DNA of 14,197 bases. Source: an uncultured Prevotella sp. GTDB lineage: Bacteria; Bacteroidota; Bacteroidia; Bacteroidales; Bacteroidaceae. Under the pieces are notes generated by a model. It was not told the DNA's origin, made no database searches, and saw nothing but the letters and a program-made list of their open reading frames with translations. Shown here in pieces: positions 5,630-13,356 of the stretch (positions are counted from its first letter, which is position 1; each line of letters begins with the position of its first letter). The stretch is from NCBI GenBank assembly GCA_900770845.1, contig CAAGLS010000096.1, positions 1-14,197 on the forward strand, written 5' to 3'. The translations under genes were made by a program, and so were the position numbers.

Positions 5630-5636
5630 TCAGCAA
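5549..5636. repeat. Four-copy 22-bp tandem repeat at the end of the ATPase gene
   Basis: Units at 5549-5570, 5571-5592, 5593-5614 and 5615-5636 follow the pattern GTTGGTTGGCATTTGCCGACGA or GTTGGTTGGCAATTGCCAGCAA. Unit 3 contains the perfect palindrome TGGCAATTGCCA (5599-5610). The unit length is not a multiple of three and there are no spacers. The last unit covers the ATPase stop codon (TGA, complement of 5630-5632). Confidence 0.95.
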
Positions 5637-6349
5637 CCCGAAGCGTGTTCCAAGAGCCTCTCCACCATCTTCCTCACGCGCTGCGGATCGGTCTCCTCCA
5701 AGGTGTCGCCGAAGACATAGAGGCTGGCCGAGGTGCGCAGGGCCAGCTCCACGTCGTGGGTGGAGAGGACGACGACTTTCTGCTGGCTGGCGGCCAGGCG
5801 CGAGAGGCTCGCCATCACGTCGACCTTGCTCGGAAAGTCGAGAAAGGCCGTGGGCTCGTCGAGGAGTATCACGGGGGTCTGCTGCGCCAGGGCCTTGGCT
5901 ATCAGCACTTTCTGCATCTCGCCGTCGCTCAGTGTGGCCACATTGCGGCGCGCCAGCGGGGCGATGCCCATTTCGTCCAATGCCTCCCGCACCACGCGGC
6001 GGTCGGCCTCTTGGAGCCGCCCGAAGAACCCCGTGTAGGGCGAGCGTCCCAACGCCACCACCTCCTCCGCCGTGAGGCTGCCCACCTGGGGCCGCCCCGT
6101 CAGCACCACGGAGATGACCCGCGCCCGCTCCAGCCGCGGAAGCCGCAGCAGGGGCTGGCCGTCGATGACTACGCTGCCGCCCAAGGCGGGCTGGAAGCCC
6201 GAGAGCGTGCGCAGCAGGGTGGACTTGCCCACGCCGTTGCGGCCCAACAGGCAGGAGACGCGGCCCGGCCGGAACTCGGCGTCGAGCGGGCCGGCCACGA
6301 CGCGTCCTTGGTTGCCGATGACCAAATGTTGGAGAATGATGGATTTCAT
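5630..6349 (-). CDS. Orphan FecE-like ABC transporter ATP-binding protein
   Basis: This 239-aa ATPase has the layout of the iron-siderophore/cobalamin (FecE/BtuD) importer family. Walker A is GRNGVGKS (36-43), Walker B is VILLDEP (160-166) with the D-loop at AFLD (168-171), and the H-loop is STHD (196-199). The signature motif is LSDGE (140-144) rather than LSGGQ. Where the Q-loop glutamine is expected, in ISVVLTGRPQVGSLTAEEVV, I read Thr84, though Gln88 is nearby and the alignment is by eye. The fold begins at residue 4, so the ATG at 6349 is right. No FecCD permease or substrate-binding protein is adjacent: its 3' side faces a convergent gene and its 5' side a divergent lipoprotein gene. 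It probably pairs with a permease encoded elsewhere. The stop codon lies in a 22-bp tandem repeat, so the last residues (HASGC) may vary between strains. Confidence 0.9.
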   Translation of the reverse strand: MKSIILQHLVIGNQGRVVAGPLDAEFRPGRVSCLLGRNGVGKSTLLRTLSGFQPALGGSVVIDGQPLLRLPRLERARVISVVLTGRPQVGSLTAEEVVALGRSPYTGFFGRLQEADRRVVREALDEMGIAPLARRNVATLSDGEMQKVLIAKALAQQTPVILLDEPTAFLDFPSKVDVMASLSRLAASQQKVVVLSTHDVELALRTSASLYVFGDTLEETDPQRVRKMVERLLEHASGC

Positions 6350-6352
6350 GCT

Positions 6353-6361
6353 GCAAACTTA
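6353..6361 (-). promoter_or_regulatory. Predicted -7 box of the ATPase gene, possibly leaderless
   Basis: On the minus strand this reads TAAGTTTGC, a perfect TAnnTTTGC. Only 3 nt separate it from the ATG at 6349, so transcription would start at or next to the start codon. A -33 TTG at 6385-6387 is at 23 bp, somewhat too far, so the promoter is tentative. Confidence 0.5.
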
Positions 6362-6578
6362 CCACTTTTTTTTCGTCCGGCGGCCAATGGGCCGTGATTT
6401 GTTTGGTTTCGTGCCCAATCCCGTCCAATCCCGCCCGCTTCCGCGCCATAGGCAAGCACCACGCTGTTTCATATTTTTTTCTGACTTCACCAATGCGTGG
6501 CCACCCACCTCCCACCCCGCTATGTTGCCGCGCAGCTACAGCTACAATGATGCGTACAATCGTTATTTACAACTAAAC

Positions 6579-6611
6579 AAACTTAAAATATCGCCCCAAA
6601 AAACTTAAAAT
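6579..6611. promoter_or_regulatory. 11-bp direct repeat upstream of the envelope cluster
   Basis: AAACTTAAAAT occurs at 6579-6589 and again at 6601-6611, 22 bp apart (two helical turns), about 50-80 bp upstream of the predicted -7 box at 6657. The position suits a regulator binding on one face of the helix. In an AT-rich stretch it could also be chance. Confidence 0.35.
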
Positions 6612-6656
6612 CAACAATAATACGTCAAAAAGTCGTTTCTTTTGCGAAATTCTGAT

Positions 6657-6665
6657 TAACTTTGC
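6657..6665 (+). promoter_or_regulatory. Predicted -7 box of the envelope-assembly cluster
   Basis: TAACTTTGC is a perfect match to TAnnTTTGC, 21 nt before the ATG at 6687. No TTTG lies at the ideal distance (one at 6641-6644 is too close), so the -33 is weak. No other good promoter is seen before bamA, so it may drive the DUF6242, DUF6089, uppS and bamA genes together. Confidence 0.55.
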
Positions 6666-6686
6666 ACCTAAAAGGTAAATAGATAG

Positions 6687-8048
6687 ATGAGAAAGAACTT
6701 CATATCCCTCAGCTGCATCCTGCTCTGCGCAGTAGCCCTCGCCTCGTGTCTTGGCAACAACGACGACGACACCACCTACTACGACGATACGGCCATCACC
6801 TCATTCTCGCTTGGCACGCTGAAATACCAGAAGCGCGTCAACGCCGACAGTGTGGCCAACACCACGCTCAACTGCAGCGGCTACAAGTTCTACATCGACC
6901 AGCAGAACCGCACCATCTACAACACCGACTCGCTGCCGGTGGGCGTGGACGCGTCGAGGGCCGTCTGCACCATCACGACAAAGAACGCCGGCACGGTGAT
7001 TCTGAAGGACAACGACAGCGACTCGCTCTCCTACTGGAGCTCAGCGGACAGCATCGACTTCACGAAGCCCCGCAAGATACGCGTCTACAACTACGCCGGA
7101 TCCTACAGGGAGTACACGGTGTCGGTCAACGTGCACAAGCAGTATGCCGACACGCTGTCGTGGACCGGCATGGCCCCCGTGGGCGGCCTCAGCGCCAACA
7201 CCGGCGTGCGCCTCTACGCCACATCCGGGCGCATCTTCCTCCTGGGCAATGCCACGGCCTACGTGGCCAGCCGCAACGGCTCGCCCGCATGGACGCAGCT
7301 CTCGCGCCGGCTGGGCCAGGAAGCCTACCGCAACGCCGCCGTGAGAAACGACAGCCTCTTCGTGCTGTCTGACGGCAAGCTGCTCGCCACGGCCGACGGG
7401 CAGGCCTGGAGCGAGGCTCCGGCCGCCATCAGCCGCCTGCTCGGCGCCTCCACCACGAGGCTCTACGCCGTCGACACCGACGGAAAGATAGCCTACAGCA
7501 GCGACGGCAAGAGCTGGACCCAGGACGGCATGGACGCCGCAACCAGTTGGATGCCCGCCAGCGACCTGAGCTTCTGCACGCTGCAGCTGCCCACCAACGA
7601 CGACGCCTACCGGCTGCTGCTCTGCGGCAACCGCGCCACGGGCGACACCACAGCCGTGGTGTGGGGCAAGATAGAGGAGACCAACCCCGGCGCCCAGAGC
7701 CAGCCCTGGTCGCTGTTCAACACCGACGCCACCAACCACTACTCGCTGCCCGCACTGGCCAACGTGCAGGTGGTGGGCTACGACAACATGTTCGTGGCCT
7801 TGGGCGGGGCCGCCCTCTTCGGACGGCAGGCCACCCACGGCTTCTACCGCTCAAGCGACAACGGCATCACCTGGCACGAGGACACCACCATGGCCCTGCC
7901 CAAGGGCTTCACGCCCAACGGCAGGTTCGCCATCGCGGCCGACAAGGACAACTTCCTCTGGATTGCCGATGCCACTACGGGCAACGTTTGGCGCGGAAGA
8001 ATCAACCGCCTGGGCTGGGCCGAGGAGCAGAAGGGGTTCTACAAGTAA
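6687..8048 (+). CDS. DUF6242-type surface lipoprotein with sialidase-like propeller
   Basis: This 453-aa protein carries a lipoprotein signal with lipobox ALASC (lipidated Cys21). The acidic stretch just after the Cys (LGNNDDD) resembles the Bacteroidota export signal that sends lipoproteins to the cell surface. Residues about 36-150 form a small N-terminal domain. Residues about 155-453 carry WD/BNR-like motifs, including two Asp-boxes, SSDGKSW (271-277) and SSDNGITW (389-396), typical of sialidase-like beta-propellers. No sialidase catalytic residues were recognised, so a binding or structural role is more likely than hydrolysis. The layout matches DUF6242 proteins of Bacteroidales, whose role is unknown. 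The DUF6089 gene begins 28 nt after its stop, which suggests a role at the outer membrane alongside it. Confidence 0.8.
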   Translation: MRKNFISLSCILLCAVALASCLGNNDDDTTYYDDTAITSFSLGTLKYQKRVNADSVANTTLNCSGYKFYIDQQNRTIYNTDSLPVGVDASRAVCTITTKNAGTVILKDNDSDSLSYWSSADSIDFTKPRKIRVYNYAGSYREYTVSVNVHKQYADTLSWTGMAPVGGLSANTGVRLYATSGRIFLLGNATAYVASRNGSPAWTQLSRRLGQEAYRNAAVRNDSLFVLSDGKLLATADGQAWSEAPAAISRLLGASTTRLYAVDTDGKIAYSSDGKSWTQDGMDAATSWMPASDLSFCTLQLPTNDDAYRLLLCGNRATGDTTAVVWGKIEETNPGAQSQPWSLFNTDATNHYSLPALANVQVVGYDNMFVALGGAALFGRQATHGFYRSSDNGITWHEDTTMALPKGFTPNGRFAIAADKDNFLWIADATTGNVWRGRINRLGWAEEQKGFYK

Positions 8049-8076
8049 CATCCGCCCACCTACATATATATAAGAT

Positions 8077-8760
8077 ATGAGAAGACTGCTGCTCTCCATC
8101 ATACTCATGGTCCTCACTGCCACCCAAGCCGGCGCGCAGGAAGACCCCATATACCGTATGGAGATAGGAGTGGAGGGAGGAATGGTGGGCTATCTGGGCG
8201 ACTTCAACGGAAGCCTCACCAAGGACCTGCAGCCCGGCGGAGGCATCGTGGTGCGACGGCTCTTCAACCCCTACATCGGCCTCAATCTGTCGGCACTCTA
8301 CGGCAAGCTGAAAGGCTCCTCGGCCGACGTGGAGACCTACTACCCCGACCTGCAGGAGCAGCCCTACGAGTTTGACAACACCCTCGTGGACGTGAGCCTC
8401 ACCTTCGAATACAACTTCTGGCCCTACGGCACCGGACGCGACTACCGTGGCGCGAAAAGACTCACGCCCTACGTGTTTGGCGGCATCGGGGCCACCTACG
8501 TCAGCGGAGGGGAGAAAAACAAGTTCACGGGCAACGTGCCGTTGGGACTTGGCGTGAAATACAAGGTGTCGCCACGCGTGAACCTCGGACTGAGCTGGGC
8601 CATGCACTTCTCGCTCAACGACGAGCTCGACGGCATGAAGGACCCCGCCCACGTGAAGAGCTCGGGCGCGTTCAAGAACACCGACTGCTACTCGGCCCTG
8701 ATGCTCAGCCTCACCTACAGCTTCTCGGCCAAGTGCACCACATGCAACAAAGACTATTAG
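8077..8760 (+). CDS. DUF6089-type outer-membrane beta-barrel protein
   Basis: This 227-aa protein has a signal peptide (MRRLLLSIILMVLTATQAGA, cleaved before Gln21). It then shows alternating short amphipathic strands with Gly and aromatic residues (GVEGGMVGYLGDF, YIGLNLSALYGKL, VDVSLTFEYNFWPYG, LTPYVFGGIGATYV, VNLGLSWAMHFSLND, ALMLSLTYSFSAK), as in small OmpA/OmpW-like barrels. The last strand is followed by a Cys-x-x-Cys tail (residues 220-223), unusual for a barrel end. The family is found next to uppS-bamA in Bacteroidota, and here uppS starts 12 nt after the stop, so a role in envelope biogenesis is plausible but unproven. Confidence 0.85.
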   Translation: MRRLLLSIILMVLTATQAGAQEDPIYRMEIGVEGGMVGYLGDFNGSLTKDLQPGGGIVVRRLFNPYIGLNLSALYGKLKGSSADVETYYPDLQEQPYEFDNTLVDVSLTFEYNFWPYGTGRDYRGAKRLTPYVFGGIGATYVSGGEKNKFTGNVPLGLGVKYKVSPRVNLGLSWAMHFSLNDELDGMKDPAHVKSSGAFKNTDCYSALMLSLTYSFSAKCTTCNKDY

Positions 8761-8772
8761 ACAACACAAGAT

Positions 8773-9528
8773 ATGGCAGAACTTGACATGACCCGCATAC
8801 CCCGCCACATTGCCATCATCATGGACGGCAACGGGCGCTGGGCCACAGAGCGAGGCAAGGACCGCAGCTACGGCCACCAGGAAGGCGTGGAGGCTGTGAG
8901 GCGCATCACCAAGGAGTGCACGCGCCTGGGCGTGGAGTATCTCACGCTCTACACCTTCTCCACCGAGAACTGGAAACGCCCCGCCCAGGAGATAAGCACT
9001 CTCATGGGGCTGGTGCTGACCGCACTGGAGGACGAGATCTTCATGAAGAACAACGTCCGCTTCAGGGTGATCGGCGACATGGAGCGACTGCCACAAAACG
9101 TGCAGGACAAGCTCCGCGAGACCGAGGCCCACACGGCCCACAACAGCCGCATGACCATGGTGGTGGCCCTGAGCTACTCCTCGCGCTGGGAAATCATCAA
9201 GGCCATGCAGCGCACGGCGGCCGACGCCCTGAGGCAGAAGCCCAACCTCGCGGCCGACGACATCGGGCGGCTCTTCACCGAGGAGGCCTTCGAGCGCAAC
9301 TTGGAGACCAGCTTCATGCCCGACCCCGACCTGCTCATCCGAACGGGAGGCGAGCTGAGGCTGAGCAACTACCTGCTCTGGCAGGCTGCCTACTCGGAGC
9401 TGTACTTCTGCGACACCTACTGGCCCGACTTCGACGCCAAGGCCCTGCAGAAGGCCATCATCAGCTATCAGAGCCGACAGCGCCGCTTCGGCAAGACGGA
9501 AGCTCAAGTGGAAAACGAAACTATCTGA
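8773..9528 (+). CDS. uppS: Isoprenyl transferase, undecaprenyl diphosphate synthase
   Basis: A cytosolic cis-prenyltransferase that extends farnesyl diphosphate to undecaprenyl diphosphate, the lipid carrier for peptidoglycan, O-antigen and surface polysaccharide. At 251 residues it is of usual size. All family motifs are present: HIAIIMDGNGRWA (12-24, catalytic Asp18), SYGHQEG (32-38), YTFSTENWKRP (60-70), and the diphosphate-binding RTGGELRLSN (190-199, with Arg190, Arg196 and Ser198), then Glu209 in AAYSELYF. The start at 8773 gives the normal short lead before the first strand. Its stop is 1 nt before the bamA ATG, so the two are probably translated together, linking lipid-carrier supply to outer-membrane assembly. 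Confidence 0.98.
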   Translation: MAELDMTRIPRHIAIIMDGNGRWATERGKDRSYGHQEGVEAVRRITKECTRLGVEYLTLYTFSTENWKRPAQEISTLMGLVLTALEDEIFMKNNVRFRVIGDMERLPQNVQDKLRETEAHTAHNSRMTMVVALSYSSRWEIIKAMQRTAADALRQKPNLAADDIGRLFTEEAFERNLETSFMPDPDLLIRTGGELRLSNYLLWQAAYSELYFCDTYWPDFDAKALQKAIISYQSRQRRFGKTEAQVENETI

Positions 9529-9529
9529 C

Positions 9530-12154
9530 ATGCACTATAACAAGAAGAAAGTATTGGCAGCAGCAGTGGCCGTGGCATGCTCCATGGCCCTCAGCGCGCA
9601 GAACGCCGTGGACTATCCCGACATCACCTACGCGGGCACTCCGCGAAGGGTGATCATCGGCGGATTCAACGTCAGCGGCATCGAGGGCTACGAGGACTAT
9701 GTGCTCACCGGCATCTCGGGACTCAGCGTGGGACAGCAAATCACGCTGCCGGGAAGCGAAATCACCAATGCCGTGAAGAGATACTGGAGACACGGACTCT
9801 TCTCCGAGGTGAAAATATCGGCCGACAGCATCGTGGGCGACAAGGTGTGGCTCCACATTTCGCTCAAGATGCGGCCGCGCGTGTCGAGAATCAACTACGT
9901 GGGCGTGAAGAAGGGCGAGAAGACCGACTTGGAGAACAAGCTCGGACTGCTCAACGGAAGCCAGCTCACACCCAACATGCTCGACCGCGCCAAGCTCTTG
10001 GCCAAGAAATACTTCGACGAGAAGGGATTCAAGGATGCCATTGTCGACATACAGCAGCGCCCCGACGTGGCCGAGAAGAACCAGGTGATACTCGACGTGG
10101 TGATCGACAAAAAGGAGAAGAAGAAGGTGCGCACCATCACCATCGAGGGCAACAACCACCTGAAGAGCTCGCGCATCAAGGGCGGACTCTTCAAGAAGGG
10201 CGCCTTCGCCAAGACCCACGAGGCCGGCAAGCTCTCCACCTTCCTCAAGTCGAAGAAGTTCACACCCGAGCGCTGGGAGCAGGACAAGAAGAACCTCATC
10301 AGCAAATACAACGAGTTGGGCTACCGCGACGCCGAAATCGTGGAGGACAGCGTGTGGGACAACGACCCCAAGCACGTCAACATCCTCGTGAGGGTCAACG
10401 AGGGCCAGCGCTACTATCTGAGGAACATCACATGGGTGGGCAACACCATCTACTCCTCCGACTACCTCGCCGCGCTGCTCGGAATGCGCAAGGGCGACGT
10501 CTACAACCAGAAGCTGCTCAACAAGCGGCTCCAGGAAGACGACGATGCCGTGGGCAACCTCTACTACAACAACGGCTACGTGTTCTCAAGCATCCAGCCC
10601 ACGGAGGTGAACATCGTGGGCGACTCCATCGACCTGGAGATGCAAATCACCGAGGGCACGCAGGCCCACCTCAGCCACGTGCGCATCAACGGCAACGACC
10701 GCCTCTACGAGAACGTGATCAGACGCGAGCTGCGCACAAAGCCCGGCGACCTCTTCTCTAAGGAGGCCTTGATGCGTACGGCGCGCGAGCTTGCATCCAT
10801 GGGACACTTCGACCCCGAGAAGGTGCAGCCCGACGTGAAGCCCGACTACGAGAACGGAACGGTGGACGTCAACTGGAACCTGACGCAGAAGAGCAACGAC
10901 CAGGTGGAACTCTCACTCGGCTGGGGACAGACGGGCATCATAGGCAAGGTGGGACTGACGCTCAACAACTTCTCCATCCGCAACCTGTTCAACAAGAACA
11001 AGGAGCACCGCGGCATTCTGCCCGTGGGCGACGGCGAGGTGCTGAAGCTCGGCTTCCAGACCAACGCCAGCTACTACAACAGCCTCAACTTCAGCTACTC
11101 CACCAACTGGTTTGGAGGCAAGCGACCCAACCAGTTCACCGTGGGCTTCTACTACAGCAAGCAGAGCGACGTGTCCGACACCTATTACAGCAACGGATAC
11201 CTCTACAATTATTATAATTACATCAGCGGAATGAGCAACTATAATTATAATAATTACGAAAACTTCTACGACCCCGACACGTGGATCAAGATGATAGGAG
11301 CCTCCATCGGCTGGGGAAAGAGACTGCGCTGGCCCGACGACTACTTCACGCTCTCGGCATCGCTCTCCTACACCCGCTACATGATGAAGAACTGGCGCTA
11401 CTTCCTGATGACCAACGGCAACGCCAACAACATCAACCTGAGCCTCTCGCTCAACCGCGTGTCGACCGACAACCAGATATTCCCGCGCCGCGGCTCCGAG
11501 TTTGAGGCCAGCGTGACCCTCACTCCGCCATGGAGCCTATGGGACAACAAGGACTACAAGAACCTGGCCAACGACCCCTACTCGTCCACTTACCTGGCCG
11601 AGCAGCAGGAGAAATACAGGTGGGTGGAATACCACAAGTGGAAGTTCAAGTCGCGCACCTTCACCGCCCTCTCTGCCGCGCAGAAGTGCTTCGTGCTGAT
11701 GACGCGCGTGGAGGTGGGACTCCTCGGCAGCTACAACAAGTACAAGAAGAGTCCGTTCGAGACCTACTATGTGGGCGGCGACGGCATGTCGGGCTACTCC
11801 ACGGGCTACGCGCAGGAGACCATCGGCCTGCGCGGCTACGACAACGGCTCGCTCACACCTTATTATTATGAGGGATACGCCTACGACCGCATGACCTTGG
11901 AGCTGCGCTACCCGCTTCTCTTGGGCAACACCACCATCTACGCCTTGGGCTTCCTGGAGGGCGGCAACGCCTGGCACGACACCAAGGACTTCAACCCCTT
12001 CAGCATGCGCCGCTCGGCCGGCGTGGGCGTGAGAATCATGCTGCCCATGGTGGGCCTGATGGGCATCGACTGGGGCTACGGCTTCGACAAGGAAATCTTC
12101 GGCGAGAAGGCGGGCGGAAGCCACTTCCACTTCGTGCTCGGCCAGGAGTTCTAA
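9530..12154 (+). CDS. bamA: Outer membrane protein assembly factor BamA
   Basis: The essential Omp85 protein that folds and inserts beta-barrel proteins into the outer membrane. At 874 residues it is longer than the E. coli protein (about 810). A signal peptide (1-23, LSA before Gln24) leads to five POTRA domains, roughly 38-115, 116-195, 200-295, 296-375 and 376-455 (GVKKGEKTD, GNNHLKSS, WVGNTIYSSDY and INGNDRLYENVIRREL mark POTRAs 2-5). The barrel runs from about 460 to the terminal Phe874, the usual barrel-recognition residue. The conserved loop-6 motif (VRGF in E. coli) appears as LRGY (767-770). Residues 552-576 form a Tyr/Asn-rich low-complexity loop encoded by AT-rich codons, unlike the rest. 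uppS lies 1 nt upstream and periplasmic chaperones follow. Confidence 0.97.
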   Translation: MHYNKKKVLAAAVAVACSMALSAQNAVDYPDITYAGTPRRVIIGGFNVSGIEGYEDYVLTGISGLSVGQQITLPGSEITNAVKRYWRHGLFSEVKISADSIVGDKVWLHISLKMRPRVSRINYVGVKKGEKTDLENKLGLLNGSQLTPNMLDRAKLLAKKYFDEKGFKDAIVDIQQRPDVAEKNQVILDVVIDKKEKKKVRTITIEGNNHLKSSRIKGGLFKKGAFAKTHEAGKLSTFLKSKKFTPERWEQDKKNLISKYNELGYRDAEIVEDSVWDNDPKHVNILVRVNEGQRYYLRNITWVGNTIYSSDYLAALLGMRKGDVYNQKLLNKRLQEDDDAVGNLYYNNGYVFSSIQPTEVNIVGDSIDLEMQITEGTQAHLSHVRINGNDRLYENVIRRELRTKPGDLFSKEALMRTARELASMGHFDPEKVQPDVKPDYENGTVDVNWNLTQKSNDQVELSLGWGQTGIIGKVGLTLNNFSIRNLFNKNKEHRGILPVGDGEVLKLGFQTNASYYNSLNFSYSTNWFGGKRPNQFTVGFYYSKQSDVSDTYYSNGYLYNYYNYISGMSNYNYNNYENFYDPDTWIKMIGASIGWGKRLRWPDDYFTLSASLSYTRYMMKNWRYFLMTNGNANNINLSLSLNRVSTDNQIFPRRGSEFEASVTLTPPWSLWDNKDYKNLANDPYSSTYLAEQQEKYRWVEYHKWKFKSRTFTALSAAQKCFVLMTRVEVGLLGSYNKYKKSPFETYYVGGDGMSGYSTGYAQETIGLRGYDNGSLTPYYYEGYAYDRMTLELRYPLLLGNTTIYALGFLEGGNAWHDTKDFNPFSMRRSAGVGVRIMLPMVGLMGIDWGYGFDKEIFGEKAGGSHFHFVLGQEF
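11183..11257 (+). repeat. Tyr/Asn-codon low-complexity tract in bamA
   Basis: Codons TAT, TAC, AAT and AAC alternate here (residues 552-576 of BamA), including AATTATTATAATTAC at 11207-11221 and TATAATTATAATAATTAC at 11240-11257. The surroundings strongly prefer AAC and TAC, so the AT-rich codons are local. A smaller run, TATTATTAT (YYY), occurs near 11860-11868. Confidence 0.85.
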
Positions 12155-12162
12155 GCCCGGCG

Positions 12163-12212
12163 GACGGCCGCAAAGGCGCAGGGAGTGTAGCTTCAACCAG
12201 CCCTCGGCCGTC
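12163..12212. repeat. 8-bp inverted repeat between bamA and ompH
   Basis: GACGGCCG (12163-12170) and CGGCCGTC (12205-12212) are exact reverse complements with a 34-nt interval. No U tract follows, so it is more likely an mRNA structure or attenuator than a terminator. The rest of the bamA-ompH gap is A-rich just before the next ATG, and no promoter boxes are recognised. Confidence 0.4.
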
Positions 12213-12248
12213 TCACTAAAATAGACAACTAAGTAAAACAGACAACAC

Positions 12249-12764
12249 ATGAAGAAGTTCATTTTGATGGCAGTGATGCTGGTGGCCTCGCTGTCGATGC
12301 ACGCACAGAAATACGCTCTTGTCGACATGGAATACATCCTGAGCCACGTTCCCGCCTACGAGCGTGCCAACGAGCAGCTCAACCAGGTGTCGAAAAAGTG
12401 GCAGGCCGAGGTGGAGGCACTCAACACGGAGGCTTCCACCATGTACAAGAACTACCAGAACGAGGTGGTGTTCCTCTCACAGGAGCAGAAGAAGGCCAAG
12501 CAGGAGGAAATCATGAAGAAGGAGAAGGAGGCCTCCGACCTGAAGCGCAAGTACTTCGGCCCGGAGGGAGAGCTCTTCAAGAAGCGCGAGAGCCTCATGT
12601 CGCCCATACAGGACGAAATCTTCAACGCCGTGAAGGAAATCTCGGAGCTGCGCGGCTACAGCATGGTGCTCGACCGGGCCTCCAACGCGGGCATCGTGTT
12701 CGCCTCGCCCAAGATCGACATCAGCAACGAGGTGCTCGACAAGTTGGGCTACAGCGTGAACTGA
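12249..12764 (+). CDS. OmpH/Skp family periplasmic chaperone, first copy
   Basis: This 171-aa protein has a signal peptide (MKKFILMAVMLVASLSMHA, cleaved before Gln20). A beta-strand (KYALVDMEYILSHVPAY, 21-37) is followed by long charged helices (about 38-125) and a closing strand-helix segment (YSMVLDRASNAGIVFASP). This is the Skp layout: a small trimerising beta body with alpha-helical tentacles that hold unfolded outer-membrane proteins on their way to BamA. It lies 94 nt after bamA, which supports the function. It is slightly longer than E. coli Skp (about 160). It is one of three tandem paralogues; this copy keeps the most typical final strand (ASNAGIVFASPKIDIS). Confidence 0.93.
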   Translation: MKKFILMAVMLVASLSMHAQKYALVDMEYILSHVPAYERANEQLNQVSKKWQAEVEALNTEASTMYKNYQNEVVFLSQEQKKAKQEEIMKKEKEASDLKRKYFGPEGELFKKRESLMSPIQDEIFNAVKEISELRGYSMVLDRASNAGIVFASPKIDISNEVLDKLGYSVN

Positions 12765-12824
12765 CGCAACGACAAAGAGACAAACAACAACAAATTAATA
12801 AACAACAAACCATTCGAGAAGAAA

Positions 12825-13328
12825 ATGAGAAAACTTATTTTGATGCTGATGGTGTTTGCCCCCTTGGCAACATTCGCACAGCAGAAGTTTGGACACTTGA
12901 ACGTTCAGGATGTGGTACAGTCACTGCCCGAGTTCATCAAGGCTCAAGGCGAAGTGGAATCGCAAGCCAAAATCTACGACAGCGAGCTCAAGCAGATGTC
13001 TGACGAGCTGCAGCGCAAGGCTGACGAATACCAGAAGGCTGCCGCCACGATGCCCGACACCAAGAAGAAGGACACCGAGACCGAGCTCAACAACCTCTAC
13101 CAGAAGTTCCAGCAGGCACAGCAGGACGACGCTCAGGCCCTGCAGAAGCTGCGCGAGGAGAAGCTGGCCCCCATCCAGACCAAGCTGCAAAACGCCATCA
13201 AGAATGTGGGCGACCGCGGCAAGTACGTCTACATCATGGACGTGAGCGCCGGCATCCCCTATATCAGCACCACGCTGAGCACCGACGTCACGGCTGAGGT
13301 GAAGGCTGAGCTCAACAAACTGAAATAA
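12825..13328 (+). CDS. OmpH/Skp family periplasmic chaperone, second copy
   Basis: This 167-aa protein has a signal peptide (MRKLILMLMVFAPLATFA, cleaved before Gln19). The first strand region FGHLNVQDVVQSLPEF is followed by a Lys/Glu/Gln-rich helical arm (about 40-120) and the closing VYIMDVSAGIPYIS. It has the same fold as the preceding gene with low identity, indicating an old duplication. It starts 60 nt downstream after an A-rich gap with no promoter recognised. The name skp is withheld because three paralogues are present and their division of labour is unknown. Confidence 0.93.
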   Translation: MRKLILMLMVFAPLATFAQQKFGHLNVQDVVQSLPEFIKAQGEVESQAKIYDSELKQMSDELQRKADEYQKAAATMPDTKKKDTETELNNLYQKFQQAQQDDAQALQKLREEKLAPIQTKLQNAIKNVGDRGKYVYIMDVSAGIPYISTTLSTDVTAEVKAELNKLK

Positions 13329-13356
13329 GCCCGCGCCACTTTCCATTCCAAACAAA

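Larger units (their letters stand above)
6350..6686. other. Divergent intergenic region
   Basis: The gap of 337 bp between the minus-strand ATPase and the plus-strand lipoprotein gene. It holds the -7 boxes for both genes (6353-6361 minus, 6657-6665 plus) and, next to the lipoprotein, an AT-rich block with an 11-bp direct repeat (6579-6589 and 6601-6611). I see no credible gene in it. Confidence 0.75.

Noticed and set aside
5549..5636. Possible CRISPR array
   Set aside because: The 22-bp units are directly adjacent with no unique spacers, and there is no cas gene in the window.
5529..6515. Minus-strand open frame of 328 codons and plus-strand frame of 297 codons over the ATPase
   Set aside because: The 239-codon minus-strand frame carries all ABC ATPase motifs; the others are Arg/Pro- or His/Gly-rich shadows.
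6641..6644. TTTG as the -33 box of the envelope cluster promoter
   Set aside because: It is only 12 bp from the -7 box at 6657, far shorter than the usual 19-21 bp.
8002..9531. Minus-strand open frame of 509 codons
   Set aside because: It lies antisense to the DUF6089 gene and uppS, both clear from family motifs. Long antisense frames are expected from the biased codon use of GC-rich genes.
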